The notes below the pieces were generated by a model. The model worked only from the letters and a program-made list of their open reading frames with translations, did no database searches and was not told the DNA's origin. A DNA stretch of 64,000 nt, taken from NCBI GenBank assembly GCA_049302185.1, contig JBAQLV010000013.1, positions 166,084 through 230,083 on the forward strand, read 5' to 3'. The translations under genes were made by a program, and so were the position numbers. Source of the stretch: UBA1546 sp049302185 (GTDB lineage Bacteria > Nitrospirota > Thermodesulfovibrionia > Thermodesulfovibrionales > UBA1546). Below, piece by piece: positions 8,347-17,067 of this stretch (position 1 is its first letter; every line of letters begins with the position of its first letter).

Positions 8347-10898
8347 GCCACTCTCGCGATATTAACTCTTGGAAGTTTATTTTTTAAAGCTATTCCTGTA
8401 TATGAATCCGGATTCATGCTCACTTCTTCAGGCGTTCCTGCGGCTATGATCCTTCCGCCTTTTTCTCCGCCCTCAGGCCCGAGGTCAATTATATAATCCG
8501 CTGACTTTATCACGTCAAGATTATGCTCGATGACAACCACCGTGTTTCCAAGGTCTATGAGGCTGTTTATGACATCAAGGAGTTTCTGGATATCGGCAAA
8601 GTGCAGTCCTGTTGTAGGTTCGTCAAGCAGATAAAGCGTATTGCCTGTTGATCTTTTCCCGAATTCTTTTGAAAGCCTTACCCTCTGCGCTTCTCCGCCT
8701 GAGAGCGTTGTTGCAGACTGGCCGAGCTGTATATAGCCAAGCCCTACGTCTTCAAGTATTTCAAGTCTCTGGCGTATAAGGGGGATTGCGCTGAGAAACT
8801 GAAGCATTTCCGAGACCGTCATCGCAAGGACATCAGCTATGTTTTTGTCTTTATATCTTATTTCAAGTGTCTCTTTATTGTATCTTTTGCTTTTGCATAC
8901 ATTGCACGGTATGTAAACATCAGGAAGGAAATGCATGGCGACTTTAAGCGTCCCTCCGCCGCGGCATGATTCACATCTTCCTCCCGCGACATTAAAACTG
9001 AATCGGGATGCAGTATATCCCCTTACCTTTGAGTCCTGAATCTGCGCAAAGAGTTCCCTGATATATGTGAATATCCCCGTATAAGTTGCCGGATTTGACC
9101 TTGGCGTGCGTCCTAACGGAGACTGGTCAACGCATATTATGCGGTCAATTTTTTCTATGCCTGTGATTTCCCTGTGCTTTCCCGGGATGAGCGCGCTTTT
9201 ATATAGTTTTCCGGCGATAGCTTTGTATAGAGTTTCAAATATTAGCGTGCTCTTGCCCGAACCTGAAACCCCTGTTATGCATATAAATAGGCCAAGCGGC
9301 ATCTTGACATCTATATCCTTAAGATTGAATTCAGACGCGCCGATAATCTTTATGAAGTCTCCCGGCTTTCTCCTCTTGGCAGGCACGGGTATGCTCAGTT
9401 CGCCTTTGAGGTATCTGCCTGTCAATGAGTTTTTGTTATCCCTGATAACAGCAGGCGGACCTTCTGCGGTTATCCATCCGCCTCGAAGCCCTCCGCCCGG
9501 CCCCATGTCAATTACATGGTCAGCCCAGTTTATGGTATCTTCATCATGTTCAACGATTATCACTGTATTTCCTGAGTCTCTTATTGACGAAAGGCTTTCA
9601 AGCAGTTTTTTGCAGTCTCTCGGATGAAGCCCGATGCTTGGCTCGTCAAGGACATAAAGCACTCCTGTAAGGGATGACCCCATCTGCGTTGCAAGCCTTA
9701 TCCTCTGCGCTTCACCGCCTGAAAGTGTCAGTGAAAGCCTGTCAACTGTCAGATAACCGAGTCCGACCTTATCAAGAAACGAAAGCCTGTCTTTGACTTC
9801 TCTCAGTACGCGTGATGCTATTATCTGTTCTCTGTCTGTAAGCTTAAGCGCATTGATGAATTGAATCGCATTTATGACAGACATCCTTGAAAATTCAGCG
9901 ATGTTTGTGTCTTTTATTTTTATGCTCAGCGCCTCTTTTCGCAGTCTCATGCCCTTGCATGTTCTGCAAGGTGATAAATGGGTTAGTTCCTCGTCATTTA
10001 TAGCTCCGAACTCCTGCTTCTCAGCTTCAAATCCTTCGCTAATGTTCTCAAATCCGATGCCGTTGCATCTCAGGCAGGCACCGTATCTACTGTTGAACGA
10101 AAAGAACCTCGGATTAATTTCAGGGTAGCTTATGCTGCAGTTGGGACATGCCATTGTCCTGCTGAAAGGGATGTCTTTATTTTTATCTATGAGATTAATT
10201 ATGACAGTGTCTGTATATTTTAATGCTGAATCAATCGCACTCTTTATCTGCCTTTCAGTCCCTGTTTTTATAAGAAGCCTGTCTATAACAATCTCGATGG
10301 TATGCCGCTGCTGTTTCTTTAGCTTTATATCCTGTGTGAGGTCAAACATCACACCGTCTATCCTCGCCCTTATAAACCCGTCACGCAGCATATCGTAAAG
10401 TTCTTTTTTATATTCGCCTTTTCTGTCTCTGACAATTGGCGCAAGTATTTGTATGCGTGTTCCCTGAGGGAGTGACACAACGGAATCTATTATGTTCTGA
10501 GGTTCCTGTGCGGCTATCAGCGAACCGCAGTTGTAGCAGTAAGGTTTTCCTATCCGTGTGTAAAGCACACGCATATAGTCATATATTTCCGTTATCGTGC
10601 CGAGAGTGGACCGCGGGCTCTTTGTAACTGTCTTCTGTTCAATTGCAATAGAAGGGGAAAGTCCCTCAATCAGGTCAACGTCAGGTTTCTGAAGCTGTTC
10701 AAGGAATTGCCTTGCATATATTGAAAGGCTTTCAACATACCGCCTCTGTCCCTCTGCGTAGATTGTGTCAATTGCAAGGGATGACTTGCCGGAGCCTGAG
10801 GGGCCGGTGATAACAGTTATCTTCTCCCTCGGTATGGATACATTGATGTTCTTGAGATTGTGCTCCCGCGCGCCCTTTATGACTATGAAGGTTTGCAT
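8343..10898 (-). CDS. uvrA: Excinuclease ABC subunit A, without insertion domain
   Basis: Damage-sensing ATPase of nucleotide excision repair; it loads UvrB at lesions. The 851 residues contain two ABC modules with Walker A GPSGSGKS (about 32) and GVSGSGKST (about 545), two LSGGEAQR signatures and DEP Walker B motifs. Zinc modules are visible as CYNC, CPNC..CLRC and CESC..CNVC. The UvrB-binding region after residue 110 is present, but the segment between CNGIGF and CRTCKGMRLR is only about 30 residues long, where E. coli UvrA has over 110. That loss accounts for nearly all of the shortfall from 940 residues. It shares ATGA with apbE, an unusual partner. Confidence 0.96.
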   Translation of the reverse strand: MQTFIVIKGAREHNLKNINVSIPREKITVITGPSGSGKSSLAIDTIYAEGQRRYVESLSIYARQFLEQLQKPDVDLIEGLSPSIAIEQKTVTKSPRSTLGTITEIYDYMRVLYTRIGKPYCYNCGSLIAAQEPQNIIDSVVSLPQGTRIQILAPIVRDRKGEYKKELYDMLRDGFIRARIDGVMFDLTQDIKLKKQQRHTIEIVIDRLLIKTGTERQIKSAIDSALKYTDTVIINLIDKNKDIPFSRTMACPNCSISYPEINPRFFSFNSRYGACLRCNGIGFENISEGFEAEKQEFGAINDEELTHLSPCRTCKGMRLRKEALSIKIKDTNIAEFSRMSVINAIQFINALKLTDREQIIASRVLREVKDRLSFLDKVGLGYLTVDRLSLTLSGGEAQRIRLATQMGSSLTGVLYVLDEPSIGLHPRDCKKLLESLSSIRDSGNTVIIVEHDEDTINWADHVIDMGPGGGLRGGWITAEGPPAVIRDNKNSLTGRYLKGELSIPVPAKRRKPGDFIKIIGASEFNLKDIDVKMPLGLFICITGVSGSGKSTLIFETLYKAIAGKLYKSALIPGKHREITGIEKIDRIICVDQSPLGRTPRSNPATYTGIFTYIRELFAQIQDSKVRGYTASRFSFNVAGGRCESCRGGGTLKVAMHFLPDVYIPCNVCKSKRYNKETLEIRYKDKNIADVLAMTVSEMLQFLSAIPLIRQRLEILEDVGLGYIQLGQSATTLSGGEAQRVRLSKEFGKRSTGNTLYLLDEPTTGLHFADIQKLLDVINSLIDLGNTVVVIEHNLDVIKSADYIIDLGPEGGEKGGRIIAAGTPEEVSMNPDSYTGIALKNKLPRVNIARVA

Positions 10899-11131
10899 AT
10901 CGCTGTCTGGAATGTCTTAAAGACTAATACTCACTATAACTGAAAAAGGGCTTGTCTTTCAAATACATCTCCTGAGAATAGCAACAGTTCAAAATACCTC
11001 TAAGGAGGCTGCGTCTGTCTTTCGGCAATATTAAACTACCTTAACATTAGAGCAGTAGCTCAGTAGAGCAGTAGTTTTTAGTGAAACTTGTTTTTGACTG
11101 CTAAGCGTCCACTGTCAAACCCCCTGCGTCC
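10899..11131. other. Intergenic region with an octamer/heptamer array
   Basis: No convincing gene. At 11049-11074 there is a short array of the AGAGCAGTAG / CTCAGTAG type, the same unit as the array at the start of the DD-carboxypeptidase gene near 21.1 kb. The uvrA promoter should lie in the left part, but I could not pick a clear one. Confidence 0.5.
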
Positions 11132-11161
11132 TTGACTTTTACGCATAATAAGCATGATACT
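11132..11161 (+). promoter_or_regulatory. Possible sigma-70 promoter of the helicase operon
   Basis: TTGACT at 11132-11137, an 18-base spacer and GATACT at 11156-11161 (4 of 6 in the -10). It would give a leader of about 140 bases before the small basic gene, containing the hairpin at 11196. Confidence 0.45.
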
Positions 11162-11195
11162 CTTAGAGAAGCTGAAGGAGTATTTTGTTATATCT

Positions 11196-11230
11196 AAACC
11201 GTGCAATATCCTGCGCTTGCGGTTTTTTTT
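11196..11230 (+). terminator. Hairpin plus T8 in the leader of the helicase operon
   Basis: AAACCG (11196-11201) pairs with CGGTTT (11220-11225), an inner GCA/TGC pair can form in the loop, and eight T follow. It resembles an intrinsic terminator, but it lies between a promoter and the genes it would have to serve, so it may act as an attenuator. The outer stem is short, so the call is tentative. Confidence 0.45.
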
Positions 11231-11309
11231 ATGATAATTTCTCCCTAACTTTAAACCACAGGGCAAGAGGCATAAAGCAAGCAGTAACGAATAACTGAAG
11301 GGAGATAAT

Positions 11310-11489
11310 TTGGCAAAACACGGGGGAGCATTTAAAAGCGAAAAGAGAAAAAAAGAATTGCTGCGTCATAAAAAGCAGGAAGAAAAGCGGCAGAGGCGTT
11401 TAAAGAAAGATATAAGCCAGGAACAAGATTCTAAATCAACAGTTCCCGATCAAAAGGATGAGGTTTCATTGCCTATTCAAGATGCTTAA
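11310..11489 (+). CDS. Small highly basic protein upstream of DEAD-box helicase
   Basis: A 59-residue protein from a TTG start (AAGGGAG about 6 bases upstream) that begins MAKHGGAFKSEKRKKE and is strongly Lys/Arg/Gln rich to about residue 38, then acidic and polar. It has no membrane segment or recognised domain; a charged, probably helical, RNA-binding role is possible. It ends 14 bases before the helicase gene, which has its own AAAGGAG, so the two are co-transcribed. I recall similar short proteins beside such helicases, but cannot name the family. Confidence 0.7.
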   Translation: MAKHGGAFKSEKRKKELLRHKKQEEKRQRRLKKDISQEQDSKSTVPDQKDEVSLPIQDA

Positions 11490-11503
11490 AGGAGAATAAT
11501 TAA

Positions 11504-13087
11504 GTGTATAAAAATTTTAATGAATTTGGCATTTCAGACAAGGTAATCATCTCGCTTTCAGAGATGGGCTTTGAAGAGCCCACCCCAATACAGAAGATGG
11601 CAATCCCGCCGGTTCTGCAGGGGAAGGATATTATCGGCCGGGCACAGACAGGCACTGGCAAGACAGCTGCCTTTGGGATACCGCTAATAGAACAAAGGCC
11701 TGAGGCAAAAGGAAGGTATCCCTACGCCATAGTTCTTGCGCCAACGCGGGAACTTGCTGTTCAGGTATCAGAAGCGATTAATAAGATGGGGACGAGAGCC
11801 GGCGTTGTCTCACTTCCCATCTACGGCGGGCAATCCATAGAACTTCAGATAAGGAGTCTGAAGAGAGGGGCAGACATTGTGGTTGGCACGCCGGGAAGGG
11901 TGCTGGACCATATAAGGAGGAAGACACTCGTTCTCAAGGATATAAAGACAGTAGTCCTTGATGAGGCTGATGAGATGCTGAGCATGGGTTTTATAGAGGA
12001 CATAGAGAAAATCCTCGGCGGAATACCCGGAGAAAGACAGACGATGCTCTTTTCTGCCACCATGCCGAAAGAAATTATCCGCATTTCAAAAAACTACATG
12101 AACAAACCTGTGCATGTGGGCGTGGATGCGAGCGAGATGGTTGTCGCCAAGACAAAGCAGGTATTTTACGAAGTGCGCGAAGAAGACAAGATAAAGGCTT
12201 TAACCCGCCTTCTGGATGTTGAAGGCCCCGCGCTTACTCTCGTATTCTGCCATACAAAAAAGGAGGTGGATGAAGTCGCGGGAAGGCTCCAGCAGATGGG
12301 CTATCCTGCAGGCGCAATCCACGGAGACTTCACTCAGAGCCACAGGGACGAAATGATGCGAAAGTTCAAGGGCGGAGACATAGATATACTCGTTGCCACA
12401 GATGTTGCGGCACGCGGACTGGACATACCTGATGTTTCCCATGTAATTAACTTCAGCATTCCGCAAGACCCTGAGGGCTACATCCACAGAATTGGCAGGA
12501 CAGGCAGGGCAGGCAAATCAGGCATTGCAATAACGTTTGTCACTCCCCGGCAGTACCGCCAGCTAAAGCTCATAGAGCAGTTTGCAAAGACGCGAATAAG
12601 TAAGGCAAAGCTTCCAAGCAGAGAAGAAGTAAGAAAGGCGAAGGAGGAAGAGCTTGCTGCGGGTGTTGAAGAGATGATAAAAGAAGGCAAACACACTCGT
12701 TTTTATGACATGGCAAAGAGGCTCTTTGAGAAATACTCTCCTGAAGACGTCTCAGCAGCGGCGCTGAGCATGCTGCTTGATACGGAGGATATGCAGGAGA
12801 TTGAGGAGCCTGGAAAAGGATATGCAGGACAGAAGAAAGATTCCGTGCGCTTATTCATGACAATAGGCAAGATGGACAAGATAAATGTGGGAGATATAGT
12901 CAAATCAATCTCTGCAGAAGCGGGTATTCCAGAACGGAAGATCAGCAATATTGCGCTTTTTGACAAGTTCAGTTTTGTAGAAGTCCCGGCTGACCTTGCC
13001 GACAGGGTTATCAGCGCCATCAACGACAGCATCATAAAAGGACGAAAGGTCAGAATCCAACATGCAAAGAAACGGGAGAGGAGATAA
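11504..13087 (+). CDS. ATP-dependent DEAD-box RNA helicase with DbpA-type RNA-binding domain
   Basis: Unwinds RNA duplexes, probably in ribosome assembly, cold adaptation or mRNA turnover. The 527-residue protein shows the Q motif (GFEEPTPIQ), motif I AQTGTGKT, Ia PTRELA, Ib TPGR, II DEAD, III SAT, V ATDVAARGLDIPDV and VI HRIGRTGRAG. After a lysine-rich linker, residues about 445-520 form a DbpA-like RNA-binding fold (DSVRLFMTIGK..DKFSFVEVP), followed by a basic tail. This layout is that of DeaD/CshA helicases. It starts with GTG at 11504 behind AAAGGAG and follows the small basic gene. Confidence 0.95.
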   Translation: MYKNFNEFGISDKVIISLSEMGFEEPTPIQKMAIPPVLQGKDIIGRAQTGTGKTAAFGIPLIEQRPEAKGRYPYAIVLAPTRELAVQVSEAINKMGTRAGVVSLPIYGGQSIELQIRSLKRGADIVVGTPGRVLDHIRRKTLVLKDIKTVVLDEADEMLSMGFIEDIEKILGGIPGERQTMLFSATMPKEIIRISKNYMNKPVHVGVDASEMVVAKTKQVFYEVREEDKIKALTRLLDVEGPALTLVFCHTKKEVDEVAGRLQQMGYPAGAIHGDFTQSHRDEMMRKFKGGDIDILVATDVAARGLDIPDVSHVINFSIPQDPEGYIHRIGRTGRAGKSGIAITFVTPRQYRQLKLIEQFAKTRISKAKLPSREEVRKAKEEELAAGVEEMIKEGKHTRFYDMAKRLFEKYSPEDVSAAALSMLLDTEDMQEIEEPGKGYAGQKKDSVRLFMTIGKMDKINVGDIVKSISAEAGIPERKISNIALFDKFSFVEVPADLADRVISAINDSIIKGRKVRIQHAKKRERR

Positions 13088-13440
13088 TTATTTAAATACA
13101 TTTTTGGGGTTAACTGTACTATCTCACTAATTCGGTAACTTTCTGGAGTTTATCAAAAGGTGTTATTTATGATTTACCCCCCATGCTGTCAATCTACAAA
13201 AATACCATGCTGAGTCCCTGAAGGTGTCATTCTGAACTTGTCGGAGACTCGACTCTACGAGATTCAGAATCTCTTCAGGGCAAGCTTGTTTCAGTATCTA
13301 CAAAATGACATCCTGAGATAAAATTCAGGACGGCGATAGAAAAATTTTCATTTAACAATAATCTTTCATAACACTATATAGTGGTGTCAGCCCTCCACAA
13401 GCACAAAATATAGACACCCCTTAATTTTATTAATTTTTTT
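13088..13440. other. Intergenic region with an ATTCTGAA inverted repeat
   Basis: No gene seen. The segment 13216-13280 is an imperfect inverted repeat (CCCTGAAGGTGTCATTCTGAA against TTCAGAATCTCTTCAGGG), a widespread kind of dispersed repeat; it could fold into a hairpin downstream of the helicase gene. The rest is AT-rich and leads to the mraZ promoter. Confidence 0.55.
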
Positions 13441-13441
13441 C

Positions 13442-13470
13442 TTGACAAGCCCCCCTTTAACCTCTATATT
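13442..13470 (+). promoter_or_regulatory. Sigma-70 promoter of the division and cell wall cluster
   Basis: TTGACA (13442-13447), exactly 17 bases, TATATT (13465-13470): 6/6 and 5/6 matches. It should drive mraZ and, since the genes downstream overlap or nearly touch, much of the cluster. Confidence 0.85.
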
Positions 13471-13472
13471 AG

Positions 13473-13497
13473 TGGTAAAAAGTGGTAGAAGGTGGAG
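13473..13497 (+). promoter_or_regulatory. MraZ operator: three TGG repeats at 10-base spacing
   Basis: TGGTA, TGGTA and TGGAG begin at 13473, 13483 and 13493, exactly one helical turn apart. MraZ of E. coli binds direct TGGGN repeats with this spacing just upstream of its own gene. The boxes start three bases after the -10 and run into the mraZ ribosome site, so binding would block both transcription start and translation. Confidence 0.75.
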
Positions 13498-13502
13498 GGA
13501 AG

Positions 13503-13955
13503 ATGCCTTCTTTTTCGGGAAAATATTACTATTCAGTAGACTCAAAGGGCAGAATCATTATACCTGCGCCTTTTAGGGAAATCATTTCCGCTAATTACAG
13601 CCGGAAACTTTACATCGTCAATGCTGCGTTTGATAAGTGCCTTCATTTATATCCACAAGAGGAATGGAACAGGCTTGAAGAAAGGGTGAGGGCAATGCCA
13701 AAGATGGATGAGGCAGTAAAGTTTTTCATGAGGAAGGTTATTGCATCCGCTGTTGAGATTGAACTGGATAAGCAGGGGAGAGTGCTTATTCCCGTTGCTC
13801 ACAGAGAGGACTCAGGCATAAACGGCGAGATAGTCGTTGTCGGGCAGATAGATAAGATAGAACTCTGGGACAGAAAAGAATGGGATACGATGGTTGATCC
13901 TGCGAAGATAGACAAAAAGGCTGTTGAACAAAGACTTGTAAGCTACGGGCTTTAG
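13503..13955 (+). CDS. mraZ: Transcriptional regulator MraZ
   Basis: DNA-binding repressor of the division and cell wall cluster, a ring-forming protein with two SpoVT/AbrB-like repeats. The 150 residues carry both halves of the signature: DSKGRIIIPAPFR (about 12-24) and DKQGRVLIP (about 94-102). I chose the ATG at 13503 (GGAGG four bases upstream) because the protein then begins like the family; a GTG at 13482 lies within the operator and too near the -10. It is followed closely by rsmH, the classical order. Confidence 0.95.
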   Translation: MPSFSGKYYYSVDSKGRIIIPAPFREIISANYSRKLYIVNAAFDKCLHLYPQEEWNRLEERVRAMPKMDEAVKFFMRKVIASAVEIELDKQGRVLIPVAHREDSGINGEIVVVGQIDKIELWDRKEWDTMVDPAKIDKKAVEQRLVSYGL

Positions 13956-13967
13956 AGGCGGTGAACT

Positions 13968-14840
13968 GTGAAGGTTATTCATCTCCCTGTGATGTTAAGG
14001 GAGGTGATTATGTTGCTGAAACCAGTGTTAGGGGGGGTATATGTTGATGCAACAGTCGGGCTTGGCGGTCACGCAGAAGAAATACTCAGGCATATCGGCC
14101 ATGGAAGGCTTCTCGGCATTGACAGGGATGAAGAGGCTCTGGATATGGCAATGAAAAGAATTCCCGATAACAGGCTTACCTTGAAGAAGGGGAAATTTTC
14201 TGATATCAGCAAGCTGGCTGCCGAAGCAGGCATTTCAGAAGTGGACGGGATTTTATTTGACCTCGGCACATCCATGTTTCATCTCAAGACCGCTGAAAGA
14301 GGTTTCAGTTTTATGTCAGGAGAACCGCTTGATATGAGGATGGACAGGGAACAGGAAATTACAGCAGCGTACATTGTCAATAAATATCCTGAAAAAGAGA
14401 TAACCCGGATTTTGTGGGAGTACGGCGAAGAAAAACTCTCACGGAAAATAGCAAGGGCAGTCATTGATTACAGGGCCGAAAAGAAAATAGATACCTGCGC
14501 TGAATTATCAGATATTGTTTACAGGGTTTATAGGAAAAGAGGGAAGCATCATCCTGCAACAAAGACATTTCAGGCATTGAGGATTGCTGTGAATGATGAA
14601 CTCAATGAACTCCGAAAAGGGCTTAATGAGGCGGCAGGCATTCTTAAGAGCGGAGGCAGGCTGTGTGTTATCTCATATCATTCGCTTGAGGACAGGATAG
14701 TAAAGAACTTTATAAGGGATGAACAGAAGCAGGGCGGATTAAGGATGTTAACCAAAAAACCCATTGCCCCTTCAGACGAAGAAGTAAGATTCAATCCGTC
14801 TGCGAGGAGCGCTAAATTAAGAGGAGCGGAAAAAATATGA
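13968..14840 (+). CDS. rsmH: 16S rRNA (cytosine-1402-N4)-methyltransferase
   Basis: Methylates the N4 position of C1402 in 16S rRNA using S-adenosylmethionine, tuning start-codon choice. The 290 residues are near the family's usual 310. The SAM-binding motif VDATVGLGGHAEEIL (about 26-40) and GIDRDEEAL are clear, as is the C-terminal CVISYHSLEDRIVK. The start is GTG at 13968. It sits between mraZ and ftsL, as in most bacteria, and its stop overlaps the ftsL start as ATGA. Confidence 0.96.
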   Translation: MKVIHLPVMLREVIMLLKPVLGGVYVDATVGLGGHAEEILRHIGHGRLLGIDRDEEALDMAMKRIPDNRLTLKKGKFSDISKLAAEAGISEVDGILFDLGTSMFHLKTAERGFSFMSGEPLDMRMDREQEITAAYIVNKYPEKEITRILWEYGEEKLSRKIARAVIDYRAEKKIDTCAELSDIVYRVYRKRGKHHPATKTFQALRIAVNDELNELRKGLNEAAGILKSGGRLCVISYHSLEDRIVKNFIRDEQKQGGLRMLTKKPIAPSDEEVRFNPSARSAKLRGAEKI

Positions 14841-15178
14841 CCCATGTGAACCGAAGCGGTATTTTTTCTTTCTTCCTTGTCCCTCTGTCCGTAGCGCTTA
14901 TTTTGTTCGGCATCTTCTCAATTGTATGGCTGAGGTCAAGTGTAAGGACAGCAGAATACAGTATTGCCGCGCTTGACCACAGGAGGATGGAAATCCTCAG
15001 GGACAGAAAGACTCTGATGGCAGAGAAGGCAGGCCTTCTGTCAATACAGAGCGTTAAAAGCAAGGGCAGCGGAAAACTCGCTTTGGTTTTCCCTGACAGA
15101 ATAAAAGTAGTTTATGTAAAAAAGGATGGGAAGAACGCTCCATTTAAGGCATCTTTAGAAGTGAGAAGTGAGAAGTGA
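14837..15178 (+). CDS. ftsL: Cell division protein FtsL-like
   Basis: Small bitopic divisome protein of 113 residues. It has a short cytoplasmic N-terminus, one membrane segment (about residues 10-31) and a periplasmic coiled-coil stretch, which is the FtsL layout; the sequence itself is poorly conserved in this family and the call rests mainly on position between rsmH and ftsI. The ATGA overlap with rsmH couples translation. The last seven residues (LEVRSEK) and the stop codon are written by a GAAGTGA heptamer array, so the native C-terminus has been altered. Confidence 0.82.
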   Translation: MTHVNRSGIFSFFLVPLSVALILFGIFSIVWLRSSVRTAEYSIAALDHRRMEILRDRKTLMAEKAGLLSIQSVKSKGSGKLALVFPDRIKVVYVKKDGKNAPFKASLEVRSEK

Positions 15179-15230
15179 GAAGTGAGAATTTAAAACTTCT
15201 TCTTACTTCCTACTTCCTATTTCTTACTTG
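15156..15230. repeat. Inverted heptamer arrays between ftsL and ftsI
   Basis: Left array of five GAAGTGA units (15156-15190) and right array of TACTTCC-type units (15195-15230) in reverse complement, with only a few bases between. The pair could form a long imperfect hairpin over the ftsL 3' end and stops just before the ftsI ribosome site. Confidence 0.88.
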
Positions 15231-15240
15231 AAGGGGGCTA

Positions 15241-16941
15241 ATGAGGAAGAGAGCGATAATTCTTAATACCGCAATAATCTTTGGTTTTGCTGCGGTATTT
15301 TTGCGTCTTGTGGATTTGATGGTCCTTAACCACGGCAGGTTTTCCGAAAGGGCAAGGATACAACAGCTCAAGCAGGAGGATATACAGGTAAGACGCGGAT
15401 TTATATTTGACAGAAGGGGAAGGGAGCTTGGTGTGAATCTTGAAGTGGAGTCATTGTTTTGCGACCCCGCAGAAATGGTCTCTCCTCAGACTGCGGCTTA
15501 TGACATTTCAGGAGTTATAGGGAAAAAGCCCGAGGCAATGCTTGCAAAATTTTCTTCCAAGGGCAGATTTGTCTGGGTGGAAAGAAAGCTTAATACTGAA
15601 ACAGCGGAAAAGATAAAAAAAATGGATATAAAAGGGCTTGGTTTTGTGCCTGATGCAAAGAGATTTTATCCGAAAGGCAAGCTTGCTTCTCACGTTATCG
15701 GAGCTGTCGGCATTGATAATCAGGCGCTTGAAGGCGTTGAACTAAAATACAATAAATTTTTAAGAACACCCGGAGGAAAGATCCTTGTTATGAGGGATGC
15801 AAGAGGCAGGACGCTTTCTGCAGGCGTGGATATAGAGTCAAAAGGCAACAATGTGTTTCTGACTATAGATGAAGGGCTTCAGTATATAGCTGAAAAAGAA
15901 CTTGATAACGCAATGGCGCAATGGCGGGCATCTGCCGCAACCATAATAATGATGGATCCATTCACAGGCGAGGTATTGGCATTTGCAAACAGGCCTGCCT
16001 ATGATCCAAATTCCGCAGCATATGCAAAGGACTTTGAAAAAAGAAACAGGGCAATAACAGATTGTTATGAGCCGGGATCTACCTTCAAGATAATTATAGG
16101 CTCGGCAGCTATTGAAGAGGGGATTGTGAACCTCGACACAAAATTTGACTGCAGTAAGGGCGCTGTATCCGTCGGCAGATCTGTTATCCATGATATACAT
16201 AAGCACGGAGTGCTTACGTTCAAAGAGGTGATACAGAAGTCTTCAAATGTCGGAAGCGCTATGATAGGTATGCAGCTTGGCAGGGAGAGGGTATATAAGT
16301 ATGCGAAACGCTTTGGCTTTGGAGAAAAAACAGGAATAGACCTGCCGGGTGAAGTATCAGGCTGGATAAGGCTGCCTGAAAAGTGGTCAGCAGGGTCTAT
16401 AGGAGCAATATCAATAGGGCAGGAGGTTGCAGTTACGCCGCTTCAGATTCTGAGGGCTTACTCAGCGATAGCAAACGGAGGCGTTCTTGTTACACCTCAT
16501 GTAGTGTCGGAAATAAGGTCTCCGGATGATGTCCCTGTGTATTCATTTAACTCCAAGGGAAACAAGAGGGCTATCTCAAAAAAGACAGCAGAAATATTTA
16601 AGGATATATTGAAGACAGTCGCAGAGGAAGGCGGGACAGGTAAAAGCGCCTCTGTTGAGGGCAATCACGTTGCAGGCAAAACAGGGACAGCGCAGATTAT
16701 AGACCCCAGGACAAAGAGATATTCAAAGGAAAAATATGTTGGTTCATTTGTTGGGTTCGTTCCTGCAGACAATCCCATGATAGCAATGATTGTTGTTATT
16801 TATGAACCGAAGGGGCAGATTTACGGAGGGGTTATTGCCGCTCCTGTTTTTAAGGAGATTGCAAAACAATCGCTTTCGTATCTCAATGTGCCGAGGGAAG
16901 ATACAGAGGGGAAAAACATACTTGTTGTTGAGAGGAGATGA
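15241..16941 (+). CDS. ftsI: Septal peptidoglycan transpeptidase (PBP3)
   Basis: Class B penicillin-binding protein that cross-links septal peptidoglycan with FtsW. The 566 residues have an N-terminal membrane segment (about 5-25), a pedestal domain with RRGFIFDRRGRELGVN, and the transpeptidase motifs STFK (about 280, active Ser), SSN and KTGTAQ. An AGGGGG ribosome site precedes the ATG at 15241. It follows ftsL and precedes murE, the usual order. Unlike spore-specific relatives it has no C-terminal PASTA repeats. Confidence 0.95.
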   Translation: MRKRAIILNTAIIFGFAAVFLRLVDLMVLNHGRFSERARIQQLKQEDIQVRRGFIFDRRGRELGVNLEVESLFCDPAEMVSPQTAAYDISGVIGKKPEAMLAKFSSKGRFVWVERKLNTETAEKIKKMDIKGLGFVPDAKRFYPKGKLASHVIGAVGIDNQALEGVELKYNKFLRTPGGKILVMRDARGRTLSAGVDIESKGNNVFLTIDEGLQYIAEKELDNAMAQWRASAATIIMMDPFTGEVLAFANRPAYDPNSAAYAKDFEKRNRAITDCYEPGSTFKIIIGSAAIEEGIVNLDTKFDCSKGAVSVGRSVIHDIHKHGVLTFKEVIQKSSNVGSAMIGMQLGRERVYKYAKRFGFGEKTGIDLPGEVSGWIRLPEKWSAGSIGAISIGQEVAVTPLQILRAYSAIANGGVLVTPHVVSEIRSPDDVPVYSFNSKGNKRAISKKTAEIFKDILKTVAEEGGTGKSASVEGNHVAGKTGTAQIIDPRTKRYSKEKYVGSFVGFVPADNPMIAMIVVIYEPKGQIYGGVIAAPVFKEIAKQSLSYLNVPREDTEGKNILVVERR

Positions 16942-16951
16942 AAAGATGAAG

Positions 16952-17000
16952 AGGCAGGATATGGTATTCTCGCTCATTCTCATCCCGATAAAATCGGGAC
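16952..17000 (+). repeat. Partial copy of the 130-base miniature repeat
   Basis: GGCAGGATATGGTATTCTCG followed by CTCATTCTC and a CCCGATAAAATCGGG palindrome matches the left 45-50 bases of the full elements at 44.84 and 49.98 kb. The right part is missing and replaced by another palindrome (CGCCTCTGCGGATTCGCCTGAGGCG). It fills the gap between ftsI and murE. Confidence 0.65.
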
Positions 17001-17067
17001 AGACTCCTCCGCCTCTGCGGATTCGCCTGAGGCGAAGAGGTTTTTGTCTCTATGAAAGTGGGGATAG

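Noticed and set aside
11078..11266. Minus-strand 62-codon frame upstream of the helicase operon
   Set aside because: It covers the promoter and hairpin on the other strand, has no ribosome site and no protein-like composition.
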